11,369 nt of DNA from UBA1858 sp045106935 (GTDB lineage: Bacteria > Pseudomonadota > Gammaproteobacteria > UBA4575), in the NCBI GenBank assembly GCA_045106935.1, contig JBGCFN010000007.1, positions 1 through 11,369 of the forward strand, in the 5' to 3' direction. Under the pieces are notes generated by a model. The model saw only the letters and a list, made by a program, of their open reading frames with translations, ran no database searches and was not told the DNA's origin. The stretch's first letter is position 1. The number at the start of each line of letters is the position of its first letter. Shown here in pieces: positions 1 to 6,488 of the stretch. Position numbers and translations under genes: made by a program.

Positions 1-1
1 G

Positions 2-469
2 ACTGGCTATATAGGCCAAGATGACTTTGATCCCATTGCACCTCAAGGCTTAACGTTTATTGGTCCAACAGGAAACACTATAAGCTATCTGATGACATTT
101 ACTGGCGCTCAGATCAATTTCGGAATTGCTGTCACCTTTGGAATGATTATCGGCTCGTTTATTTATGCCATTATTTCTGGCACTTTCAGAATTGAGACAT
201 TTAGTAATCAATCAGAAATGGTTGGACACTTGATTGGTGCTGTCATGATGGGCTTCGGCGGTGTGTTATCATTTGGATGTACCATTGGGCAAGGCGTGTC
301 TGGCATTTCTACATTAGCAATAGGTTCTTTTATTACATTGCTATCGATTGTGTTTGGTAGTGCATTAACCATGAAAGTGCAGTATCACATGCTTGATGAA
401 AGATCATTTTTAAGCGCAGTTGTAATTGGGGCGGCTGAGTTGTTGAACCCCTTCCATAAAGAATCATAA
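2..469 (+). CDS. YeeE/YedE family sulfur-compound transporter, C-terminal part
   Basis: The reading frame is open from the left edge (first complete codon at 2) to TAA at 467-469, giving the last 155 residues; the N-terminus lies outside the window. The visible part has several hydrophobic segments and a conserved block GGVLSFGCTIGQG followed by a Gly/Ser-rich helix. Its Cys codon is at 278-280. This Gly-Cys-x-x-Gly-Gln-Gly block is typical of YeeE/YedE (DUF395) inner-membrane proteins, where conserved cysteines take part in thiosulfate uptake in the characterised TsuA members. The first ATG inside the visible frame (92) falls within the family domain and is not the likely start. The substrate here is inferred; SoxYZ and TusA in the same window fit a sulfur role. 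No obvious intrinsic terminator follows the stop. Confidence 0.85.
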   Translation, partial: TGYIGQDDFDPIAPQGLTFIGPTGNTISYLMTFTGAQINFGIAVTFGMIIGSFIYAIISGTFRIETFSNQSEMVGHLIGAVMMGFGGVLSFGCTIGQGVSGISTLAIGSFITLLSIVFGSALTMKVQYHMLDERSFLSAVVIGAAELLNPFHKES

Positions 470-498
470 ATAATTAGATTGAAATATTCATAAGGTGC

Positions 499-526
499 TT
501 TGCAACGCGTGCGTTATGAGTATAAT
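499..526 (+). promoter_or_regulatory. Putative sigma-70 promoter for the tRNA-Lys transcript
   Basis: A perfect -10 box TATAAT lies at 521-526. A -35-like TTGCAA is at 500-505 (15-bp spacer), or TTTGCA at 499-504 (16-bp spacer). The -10 is followed by a GC-rich stretch (GAGCACCCC), as is usual in stringently controlled stable-RNA promoters. Initiation would be near 533, leaving a leader of about 95 nt before the mature tRNA 5' end. The spacer is slightly short, which is the main weakness. Confidence 0.6.
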
Positions 527-537
527 GAGCACCCCTC

Positions 538-584
538 GTATCCTGACAGCACGTATAGTTAGTCAGTCTCTGTAGGATACTCCA
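538..584 (+). other. Hairpin with tRNA-acceptor-like 7-bp stem and TCCA end
   Basis: The arms GTATCCT (538-544) and AGGATAC (574-580) pair perfectly over 7 bp. After a bulged G at 545, ACAG (546-549) pairs with CTGT (570-573), giving 11 bp in total with a 20-nt loop. The 3' arm is followed directly by TCCA (581-584), the form of a discriminator base plus CCA. There is no D-arm, anticodon arm or TTCGA loop, so this is not a tRNA gene. It sits between the tRNA-Lys promoter and tRNA-Lys and should be in the same primary transcript. Whether it is a processing element, a remnant or a coincidence cannot be told from sequence. Confidence 0.4.
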
Positions 585-594
585 TGAACTCAGA

Positions 595-614
595 TTTACT
601 GCGTAAGCAGTGAA
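595..614 (+). other. 8-bp hairpin with GUAA tetraloop in the tRNA leader
   Basis: TTTACTGC (595-602) pairs with GCAGTGAA (607-614), with one G-U pair, around a GTAA loop (603-606). GUAA is a GNRA-type stable tetraloop. There is no T-tract after it, so it is not an intrinsic terminator. It ends 13 nt before the mature 5' end of tRNA-Lys and is probably part of the precursor removed by RNase processing. Confidence 0.4.
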
Positions 615-627
615 GCTAGTGTGATAT

Positions 628-703
628 GGGCCGTTAGCTCAGTTGGTAGAGCAGTTGGCTTTTAACCAATTTGTCGAGCGTTCGAGTCGCTCACGGCCCA
701 CCA
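628..703 (+). tRNA. tRNA-Lys (anticodon TTT)
   Basis: This is a 76-nt cloverleaf. The acceptor GGGCCGT (628-634) pairs with ACGGCCC (693-699); discriminator A700 is followed by an encoded CCA (701-703). The D-arm is GCTC/GAGC. The anticodon stem GTTGG/CCAAT closes loop CTTTTAA, whose central TTT is the anticodon, so it reads AAA/AAG Lys codons. The T-arm is GAGCG/CGCTC with loop TTCGAGT. The sequence is very like the E. coli tRNA-Lys layout. Stem positions are all paired apart from a G-T at the base of the anticodon stem, so the gene looks functional. A short T-rich stretch (704-711) follows. Confidence 0.97.
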
Positions 704-915
704 TTTTCTTTGTCGCAGCCCATCTAAATGTAACCCTAGCCTTAAGTTCTCCGGTTTTATTGCTTGAGTAGGCGAAAATTCGCACTGTAGTCGTATAAAT
801 CAGCCTTTTTAAACTATAAAGTTTTCCCATTGTCTGTAAATTAGACTAATGTCATTTGTTTGCGCCACTGAGCCAAATTCTTAATTCTATAAATTTAATA
901 CAGGTTGTTTGAGTC

Positions 916-1482
916 ATGTTTATTATCAAAGGTCTATTGGATAGAGTGCTATTTGCTGTCGGTGTATTACTGTTTATGCAAGTGCCACATTTCATCGATC
1001 AATATACGCAGAGCTTAGGCGGTTACTATCAAGCTCAAGTTACTCACCTAGCTCAATATCAAGAAATTGCTAATAAACAGCATCAAGGTGATTTAGATGC
1101 GTTGATTCGTGAGTTTATGTCTAGTGATAAAGCATCAGTGCGCGAAACAGGCATTAATATTAGCGAGAGTAGAGCGCAGGCGAAGTCGGTTCAAGATGAT
1201 CTCTATGTGCTTGATCATCAGCCACTGGCAGTTAAGTTAATGCACTTAGCGACAGGAACACGTTATTCAATTGCTCAGCAAACATTAACTCACTATAAAC
1301 CTGGTGTGCCGTTCTCGATAGAAAGCGTGGTTTGTGCGCTTTTGGGGGGTGTGTTGATGAGTGTGTTATTTAATTCTTTTTTATTCACCCCAAAATTGTT
1401 ATCGCGTAAACCGAAGAAAGTGGCGAGTGAAACAAAAAAACGAATTGAGCCAACAGTCACTCGCGCAGTTCGCGCCGGCTAG
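916..1482 (+). CDS. DUF2937 family inner-membrane protein
   Basis: A 188-residue protein. It has a transmembrane helix at about residues 5-22, directly followed by the family-typical block MQVPHFIDQYTQSLGG (21-36). A soluble, Gln- and Ala-rich, probably helical middle part follows, then a second transmembrane helix at about 134-157 and a basic tail (RKPKK and KKR). The opening hydrophobic helix plus 'QVPxFxxQYxQxLGG' is the hallmark of DUF2937, a proteobacterial family of unknown function; two membrane passes with a periplasmic middle is the simplest topology. The ATG start at 916 has only a weak AGG-like upstream site (901-904). The next gene begins within 9 nt of the stop, so the two are probably co-transcribed. 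No function is claimed. Confidence 0.8.
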   Translation: MFIIKGLLDRVLFAVGVLLFMQVPHFIDQYTQSLGGYYQAQVTHLAQYQEIANKQHQGDLDALIREFMSSDKASVRETGINISESRAQAKSVQDDLYVLDHQPLAVKLMHLATGTRYSIAQQTLTHYKPGVPFSIESVVCALLGGVLMSVLFNSFLFTPKLLSRKPKKVASETKKRIEPTVTRAVRAG

Positions 1483-1490
1483 ACATTCAC

Positions 1491-2834
1491 TTGCAGTTAG
1501 ACGATACAATCGCGCCGCAACATTTATACGATACTAGTGGTATCACTAGTTATGGCGTAAAAATATTATGGCTGCTATTCACCTTGTTTATTTTTTACGG
1601 AGCATTAATTCCATTTAATTTTGTTTTCGATAATGAATTAATCGCAAGCAAAATCCGTCATTTCAATTGGGTGCCATTTGTACGCGCTGATGGTTCTCGG
1701 CATTCCTTACCAGATATGGTGCAAAATGTTTTGTTCTTTATTCCATTTGGGTTTCTGGGCGTCTTATCTTTTGCAAAGAACAAATTCTTTGCCGTGTTCT
1801 TGGTGACATTTTTTGGGTTTATTATCAGTTTGAATGTAGAAATACTTCAGTTGTTAACCGAAAACAGAAACACCACAGTTACGGACCTGGTGTGCAATAC
1901 AGCGGGTGCTGCAATCGGTGCAATAGGAGCATTTATACTGTTTGGAATATTTTGTTTATTGATGAAGACGCCCTCATTTCAGCGTGTATTCAATAACAAA
2001 TTTTATTATTTATTCGTATTTAGTTTTCTGGTGATTGCAGCGAGTAGCTTGCAGCCCTTCGATTTCACGCTTGACCTCGGTACTGTGTGGTCTAACGTGA
2101 AAGAAGTGATGGAAAGCCCGGGACAATTAACTTTAAACGTCAGTGATGAGTTAGTGGTTGGTTTTCGCTTCTTTTTATTTGCTGTGACCGCGGCACTTTG
2201 GTTGCGAAGTGTAAATAATGTGCTGTGGCCAATTGCTGGAATATTATTAAGTGCTAGCATTGGTGTGATATTTGAATTATCGCAATTTATTGTGTCTTCA
2301 CGTTCACCGTCCATACAAGATCTTATAGTGGTCATGGTTGGTTGTTTTGCGGGAGGTGTCTTTGCTTGGATCGTACCCAAGAAACTCCCACCTTTTGTTT
2401 GGGCAATTCCAGTCATCGCGGTGACATTAATCACTGCAGCGGTACAGACACTGTCACCATTTGAAATGCGTGCGACTCATTTAACTATGGGCATGGTCCC
2501 ATTTCTACCTTATTACGAATCCTCAACATTTACTGCCATTGCAAACTTTATGGAAAGTATCATCACTTACATTCCACTAGGGTTTGTTTTGCAGTACGCA
2601 ATTTCTCGTCGCCGTAGCGCATTTATATTGATTGCTGTGATTGTGGTGGCAATCGCTTATGGATTGGAGTATGCACAAGGTTGGATCGAAGGCAGATACC
2701 CTGATATTACCGATGTAATTGGCGCTGTTGTGGGTGCAGTGATTGCGGGGTCTTTATGTGTGCGCTGGACTCAAGTGTTCGTGGAAAATGAATCGCTACC
2801 TAAGGAAAAGTCTGAAGAAACCTTAGTAACGTAA
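1491..2834 (+). CDS. Multi-pass membrane protein with three tandem VanZ-like modules
   Basis: A 447-residue, highly hydrophobic protein built from three VanZ-like units. Each carries the same signature at the same spacing: Glu, Gln at +3, Arg at +9, Asp at +15, Gly at +22. These residues are E117/Q120/R126/D132/G139, E262/Q265/R271/D277/G284 and E393/Q396/R402/D408/G415. A Pro-Phe pair opens each unit (41-42, 189-190, 323-324), and units 1 and 3 also have the 'FxPxGF' helix (83-88, 360-365). VanZ proteins are small membrane proteins first known from teicoplanin resistance; their biochemical role is unsettled. The only possible starts after an in-frame stop at 1446 are TTG at 1491 and the rare ATT at 1485; no good ribosome site precedes either, so translational coupling to the DUF2937 gene is likely. 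The charged C-terminal tail (432-444) is probably cytoplasmic. Confidence 0.8.
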   Translation: MQLDDTIAPQHLYDTSGITSYGVKILWLLFTLFIFYGALIPFNFVFDNELIASKIRHFNWVPFVRADGSRHSLPDMVQNVLFFIPFGFLGVLSFAKNKFFAVFLVTFFGFIISLNVEILQLLTENRNTTVTDLVCNTAGAAIGAIGAFILFGIFCLLMKTPSFQRVFNNKFYYLFVFSFLVIAASSLQPFDFTLDLGTVWSNVKEVMESPGQLTLNVSDELVVGFRFFLFAVTAALWLRSVNNVLWPIAGILLSASIGVIFELSQFIVSSRSPSIQDLIVVMVGCFAGGVFAWIVPKKLPPFVWAIPVIAVTLITAAVQTLSPFEMRATHLTMGMVPFLPYYESSTFTAIANFMESIITYIPLGFVLQYAISRRRSAFILIAVIVVAIAYGLEYAQGWIEGRYPDITDVIGAVVGAVIAGSLCVRWTQVFVENESLPKEKSEETLVT

Positions 2835-2959
2835 TGACAAAAATTTTGTCCGTTCATCCTTTATACATATCCCTTCATCCTAGGTAAGAAAAATTTGTGT
2901 TAAGTCTTTCACATAATCATAATCACTCACAGACAGTGAATTATTGGAAACTTAACGAC

Positions 2960-3766
2960 ATGAATAACTTTAGACATCTTCTCTTCGCAGTGATAATCAG
3001 CAATGCTTGTATAGTAAGTAGTGCGCATGCCTTGGTGGTGGACTTTGAAGAGTTTGATAGTATTGGACTACTAGATGTCTTTCTAGGTGGGAATATTGAT
3101 TTAGAGACAGCTAATGCTACGCATAGATTAATGGGTGCAGGTCAACCATTTGGAAATAATAATGGAATTACATTCTCGGGTGGTGTGTTGTTGCAAGACC
3201 CGTTAAATAGTATTGCAAATCCAATTATTGGTGATGGTGGTTCAATCTATTATGGCACTGCATTTTCACCCGCCACATCAATCACGACTTCAAATTATAC
3301 AGATACACTTACTATCAATATTACTTCAGATGAGATGGTGCAGAGTGTGTCTGGTTCATTTGTTCATGGTCTTGATACACGGGCAGATGGGCAAAATGTG
3401 GTAGTCGATTATATGGTGAACTACTATGTTGATGTGCTAGGTGTTGAAACACTTTTTACTCAAAATATAGTTGATCAAGTATTTGATGATGGAGATAGTG
3501 TTGTTGTATTTGGTTTAGATACTGACACATTGGCTGGATCGGCCATGGGAGCATTTATAAACCGAGTTGAATTGACAACTTCTGGACATGATTTTTTGGG
3601 GCGTCCAGAGCAGAAAGAATGGGATTTCTTGCTCAGTTCTGTGAGCTTTAATGAAGCTAGTCCAGTACCAGTACCAGCAGCATTGCCATTATTTGTGAGT
3701 GCGTTGTTGGGAGGGTTTGTTGCCGCCCGACGAAAAAAATCGAGCGACCACAATATTTCTATCTAA
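2960..3766 (+). CDS. Secreted protein with VPLPA/PEP-CTERM-type sorting signal
   Basis: From the ATG at 2960 the product has 268 residues. A signal peptide (positively charged start, hydrophobic 7-19, cleavage after AHA at 22-24) leads into an acidic, Gly/Asn/Thr-rich body with alternating hydrophobic residues, probably beta-rich. The C-terminus has VPVPAA (236-241), a hydrophobic helix (about 242-256) and basic RRKK, followed by a short polar tail. This tripartite end matches the VPLPA-CTERM variant of PEP-CTERM, sorted by exosortase-type transpeptidases and usually linked to extracellular polysaccharide. The frame is open further upstream to a GTG at 2897, but that would add a His/Asn-rich 21-residue stretch before the signal peptide, so 2960 is preferred. 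The body matches no enzyme I recognise. The gene ends 4 bp before the convergent soxZ stop. Confidence 0.75.
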   Translation: MNNFRHLLFAVIISNACIVSSAHALVVDFEEFDSIGLLDVFLGGNIDLETANATHRLMGAGQPFGNNNGITFSGGVLLQDPLNSIANPIIGDGGSIYYGTAFSPATSITTSNYTDTLTINITSDEMVQSVSGSFVHGLDTRADGQNVVVDYMVNYYVDVLGVETLFTQNIVDQVFDDGDSVVVFGLDTDTLAGSAMGAFINRVELTTSGHDFLGRPEQKEWDFLLSSVSFNEASPVPVPAALPLFVSALLGGFVAARRKKSSDHNISI

Positions 3767-3770
3767 CTAA

Positions 3771-4091
3771 TTACTTCTGTTTAATCTTAGTTTCGCCAGA
3801 GCCTGACTCACCTAAATTATCTTTCCAGGTCAGTGCAATCGTATCATCTGCAGCGCCCCCTTTAATCTTGAAAGACAGGTATGGGTTTTTCGAAACACCT
3901 GTTCCCCAGTTAGCATTTAGCACCACTGCATCGTTATGAGTGACGAGTACTTCTTGTATGTACTCTGCAGGGACTAATTCACCTGACTCTTTGTCTTTAC
4001 GTGCACCAGTCTCCATTGGGTGAGACATAAGTGCTTTGACTGTTGTGACTCCGTCCTTCAGGGTGGCTCTAATCTTTACTTTCTTATCCAT
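3771..4091 (-). CDS. soxZ: Thiosulfate-oxidation carrier subunit SoxZ
   Basis: A 106-residue protein with the typical SoxZ make-up: an opening strand KVKIRATLKDGVT, then VKALMSHPMETGARKD (the conserved 'HPMETG' segment, about 20-35), a central region with NxxxV/NxNWGTGVSKNPYLSF (about 59-74), and a C-terminal strand ending in GDT-like ADDTIALTWKDN. It lacks a signal peptide, as expected, because SoxZ is exported as a complex with Tat-targeted SoxY. SoxYZ carries sulfur intermediates of thiosulfate oxidation in the periplasm. The gene follows soxY by 23 nt, with an AGAGGA ribosome site just upstream of its ATG, so the two form an operon. It converges on the sorted-protein gene with a 4-bp gap and no visible terminator between them. 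Confidence 0.93.
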   Translation of the reverse strand: MDKKVKIRATLKDGVTTVKALMSHPMETGARKDKESGELVPAEYIQEVLVTHNDAVVLNANWGTGVSKNPYLSFKIKGGAADDTIALTWKDNLGESGSGETKIKQK

Positions 4092-4114
4092 GAGTTATTC
4101 CTCTCGTACTTGAA

Positions 4115-4567
4115 TTATGCGCAGCCGCCTGCGGTGACTTTGACAGATTGTTTAGCAATGAATTTACCGCTGTCTGTTTCAACAATAGCAACAACATTTG
4201 ATGTCTCACGCATTTTTACACGTGTGGAAATTGTCGCTTCAATATTTTCATTGATTAAAAATGTTGCAATATAAGGACGAGGATTATTTTCGACCAATAT
4301 ACTGATGGACTTAACATTTTCCATGTCAGTTGAAATAGTGACAGGAACCGTTGCCCCGTTGCTGGCAATTTCAGGAGCTTCAATGGTGATACCACCTTCT
4401 TGTGGTTCTTCGCCATTGGTCACTGCTGCAAAAGAGTCTTTATAGTCAGTGGTATCAAAAGCAGCGGCTGGCCATTCGGCAAACACTGTTTTAGTCAGGC
4501 TTGAAATTGTCCCGATAAGGGCGCCAATGGAGCCAACTTTGATTGCATGTCTTCTAGTAATTTTCAT
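4115..4567 (-). CDS. soxY: Thiosulfate-oxidation sulfur carrier SoxY (GGCA terminus)
   Basis: A 150-residue protein. A twin-arginine signal (TRRHAIK at 4-10, then a hydrophobic stretch to about 30) sends it to the periplasm. The mature part has the SoxY immunoglobulin-like fold pattern (ITIEAPEIASNGATVPVTI around 60-78; IATFLINENIEATISTRVKM around 99-118). The extreme C-terminus is TAGGCA, with Cys149 as the penultimate residue. Sulfur intermediates are bound to this swinging-arm Cys in known SoxY proteins, which typically end GGCGG; here Ala and a stop replace the two glycines. SoxZ follows 23 nt downstream. No soxA, soxB, soxX or soxCD is in the window. The ATG is preceded only by a weak TGGAAA site. 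Confidence 0.93.
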   Translation of the reverse strand: MKITRRHAIKVGSIGALIGTISSLTKTVFAEWPAAAFDTTDYKDSFAAVTNGEEPQEGGITIEAPEIASNGATVPVTISTDMENVKSISILVENNPRPYIATFLINENIEATISTRVKMRETSNVVAIVETDSGKFIAKQSVKVTAGGCA

Positions 4568-4614
4568 AATTTTCCATATGTTAAATGTGGTCTATTGCTT
4601 GCAAATTGGATCGT

Positions 4615-4644
4615 ATTCTATACGCAGAGTCCATGTTTTGTTAA
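4615..4644 (-). promoter_or_regulatory. Putative soxYZ promoter
   Basis: Read on the minus strand, TTAACA (4639-4644) is followed after 16 bp by TATAGA (4617-4622); shifting to TAGAAT (4615-4620) gives an 18-bp spacer. It lies in the 84-bp gap between the bepA stop and the soxY start, about 48 nt upstream of the soxY ATG. It would allow soxYZ to be expressed apart from bepA, although all three genes share a strand. Match quality is moderate. Confidence 0.4.
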
Positions 4645-4651
4645 GCAGAGA

Positions 4652-6106
4652 TTATTTATGTTTGTTCTGAAATTCTCTTAATCGATCTTTTTTAGCCTCA
4701 ATACGTGCTTTGCTATGTGGATCAATACCTGTTTGACGTGCAGCAATGAGTAAATGTTCCATTGCTGTGCCAAATCTTGCGTGCATTAGGTCATAATTTG
4801 ATAACGCTTCGTGGCTTCGCCAGAGTTGGCCAGCGCCATCAGCGGCACGTGCTTTAAGACGTTCTATTGCGGGATTTCCGGTGATATCGTTACCTAGGCT
4901 ATCGAGTTTATCTAAGGCTTCTTTAGGGTTTTTATCTTCTAATAAGGCCGTGGCTAAATAATAAATCACGGATTCATTTTGTGGATATAAATCATCCAAT
5001 TCGTTGAGAATTTCAAGTGCATTGTCTATTTGTTGATCTACGATATAGGCTTGTGCTCGCGCAATCTGCACAGGGAATCGCTCATTATTGTTAGGCGTAA
5101 TCTTATCCAGTGCGCGCAATGCTGGTTTGCCACGGGAAAGACGATTTAAAGCGATCGATAAAATGTAATAGCGCAAGTTGCTAGGTTCTTCTTCAATTAA
5201 CTTTTGGTACCGACTGACTAGCGAAGCAGGGTCAGTCGAGATTGCAATCGCACGCGCTTTTGCATACTGAAAATGAATGGTGTTTTCAATGTACCGATTA
5301 TTCTTATATTGTTCTGCACGAACTCGCGAATCACTGATACGTGAGGATGTTAATGGGTGACTGCGTAAAAATTCTGGGATTCTGCTTTGGTTGATTTTTG
5401 AGTGGGCATTCAAACGTTCAAAAAATCTAGGCATGCCGAATGGATCTAGATTTGCGTTAATTAACAAGGCCATGCCAATGCGGTCAGCTTCTTGTTCAAA
5501 GGATCGACTGTAAGATAACGAAGCATCGCGAAATGCCCCGAGCGTTGCAGAGCCGACGGCTTGTCCAGCATCACCACCATATATAGTGGCTAAGACCGTG
5601 CCGAGTAGAGCAATGGTGTTAAGTACACTTAGACTTTGTTGACGTGAATATCGACGTGCAATGTGGCGTTGAGAGACGTGTGATATTTCGTGTGCCACCA
5701 CGCTGGCGAGTTCAGATTCAGACTGGCTAAGGAGTAATAAGCCGCTATTAATAGCAACGATACCGCCAGGCATGGCGAAGGCGTTAATGCGAGGGTCAAA
5801 AACTAGGCGGAAATAAAATGGAAAATCAGAATTAAGCCCACCAGAAATTAAGCGTGTCCCCAGTGATTGTAGATAATTGCGTAGCTCGGGGTCTTCGGAG
5901 ACAGGTAAGCGCTGATTGACTTGTGCGACCAATATTTTACCTAGCTCAATCTCTTGATTGATACTCAGAAGTGCACTCGCTGGGTCGCCAATATCAGGCA
6001 ATATAATGCCGTAATCTTCCTCGCTGGAGACGGCCGAAAAACTACTCGCGATAATTAACGTGATGGATAGTAAAAACCCTCGCAAGCGGTAATTGGCAAA
6101 ATTCAA
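4652..6106 (-). CDS. bepA: BepA-like periplasmic M48 metalloprotease/chaperone with TPR domain
   Basis: The 484-residue product is close in length to E. coli BepA (487). An N-terminal signal peptide (about 10-28, cleavage near AVSS) is followed by an M48 protease domain. This has zinc motif HEISH (H139, E140, H143), the third ligand in EQEAD (E206), and SHPLT (H250), equivalent to the regulatory His246 of BepA. Residues from about 280 to 480 form helical TPR-like repeats. In E. coli BepA degrades or assists assembly of the LptD and BAM outer-membrane machinery, so a role in outer-membrane quality control is expected. The start is TTG at 6106; no ATG or GTG occurs upstream in frame, and a second TTG at residue 8 would also leave a full signal peptide. 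An AAGAGA stretch precedes the chosen start. soxY follows 84 bp downstream on the same strand. Confidence 0.92.
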   Translation of the reverse strand: MNFANYRLRGFLLSITLIIASSFSAVSSEEDYGIILPDIGDPASALLSINQEIELGKILVAQVNQRLPVSEDPELRNYLQSLGTRLISGGLNSDFPFYFRLVFDPRINAFAMPGGIVAINSGLLLLSQSESELASVVAHEISHVSQRHIARRYSRQQSLSVLNTIALLGTVLATIYGGDAGQAVGSATLGAFRDASLSYSRSFEQEADRIGMALLINANLDPFGMPRFFERLNAHSKINQSRIPEFLRSHPLTSSRISDSRVRAEQYKNNRYIENTIHFQYAKARAIAISTDPASLVSRYQKLIEEEPSNLRYYILSIALNRLSRGKPALRALDKITPNNNERFPVQIARAQAYIVDQQIDNALEILNELDDLYPQNESVIYYLATALLEDKNPKEALDKLDSLGNDITGNPAIERLKARAADGAGQLWRSHEALSNYDLMHARFGTAMEHLLIAARQTGIDPHSKARIEAKKDRLREFQNKHK

Positions 6107-6308
6107 AGCAGTTCTCTTAGTGTAATTGTCAGGATTGATATTAGAAGACCGGATTTTAATTGTAATTATCGCACATCGCGGAATGGGATTATTTCTAAGA
6201 CAAATTGCAGTGGGCTTAATTCACAAGATTAGGGCGAATATCTCGTATTTGAGTTGGACAGACCTTCAGTGAAGCTGTGATCTAGTTCATTCTAGTGTGT
6301 TCACTCGC

Positions 6309-6337
6309 TTGACTATATAGGGGGGCTTAATCATAAT
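6309..6337 (+). promoter_or_regulatory. Putative distal promoter for tusA
   Basis: TTGACT (6309-6314) is followed after exactly 17 bp by CATAAT (6332-6337), a near-consensus sigma-70 arrangement. The spacer contains a run of six G. Transcription from about 6344 would give a tusA leader of roughly 145 nt that includes the 6362-6380 inverted repeat. Confidence 0.5.
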
Positions 6338-6361
6338 ATCACGGTCTTCTAATATAGATTT

Positions 6362-6409
6362 AACTACACACTCTGTAGTTGTTTAATTAGAACGTTCATC
6401 CGCTATACT
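6362..6409 (+). promoter_or_regulatory. Inverted repeat beside a proximal tusA promoter candidate
   Basis: AACTACA (6362-6368) and TGTAGTT (6374-6380) form a perfect 7-bp inverted repeat with a 5-base centre. It abuts a possible -35 TTGTTT (6379-6384) placed 19 bp before a good -10 TATACT (6404-6409); TTTAAT (6382-6387) with a 16-bp spacer is an alternative -35. The repeat could be an operator for a dimeric regulator or, if transcribed from the distal promoter, an RNA hairpin. No T-tract follows, so it is not an intrinsic terminator. Confidence 0.35.
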
Positions 6410-6488
6410 GGCTGGACGACATATATACTGTAATAACATCTTATTACTTTAAATTTACAGCTTACAGATTATAACGGAGGTTCTGTTA

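Larger units (their letters stand above)
6107..6488. other. 382-bp divergent intergenic region between bepA and tusA
   Basis: No convincing protein gene is visible on either strand. The tusA side holds two promoter candidates (listed separately), a perfect 7-bp inverted repeat and a strong ribosome site. On the bepA side, an AT-rich stretch (about 6150-6170) contains GATAAT and TAAAAT on the minus strand, but no -35 partner at proper spacing was found. A short CTTCA/TGAAG hairpin (6264-6274) has no T-tract. Confidence 0.5.

Noticed and set aside
639..830. Minus-strand 63-codon frame ending in RERLERSTNWLKA-like sequence
   Set aside because: It reads backwards through the tRNA-Lys gene; this kind of peptide is a well-known artefact of antisense translation of tRNA genes.
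2006..2434. Minus-strand 142-codon frame inside the VanZ gene
   Set aside because: It lies wholly antisense to a clear membrane-protein gene, has no family features, and its composition mirrors the hydrophobic gene opposite.
2836..2850. GACAAAA-A-TTTTGTC palindrome just after the VanZ gene stop
   Set aside because: A 7-bp AT-rich stem with a one-base centre cannot form a good terminator hairpin and has no T-tract after it; it could be a weak protein site but nothing supports that.
2897..2959. GTG-started 21-residue N-terminal extension of the sorted protein
   Set aside because: It would put a His/Asn-rich polar stretch before a complete signal peptide; ATG 2960 gives a normal secreted protein.
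4020..4274. Plus-strand frame across soxZ and soxY
   Set aside because: It is antisense to two genes recognised by clear family motifs and has no features of its own.
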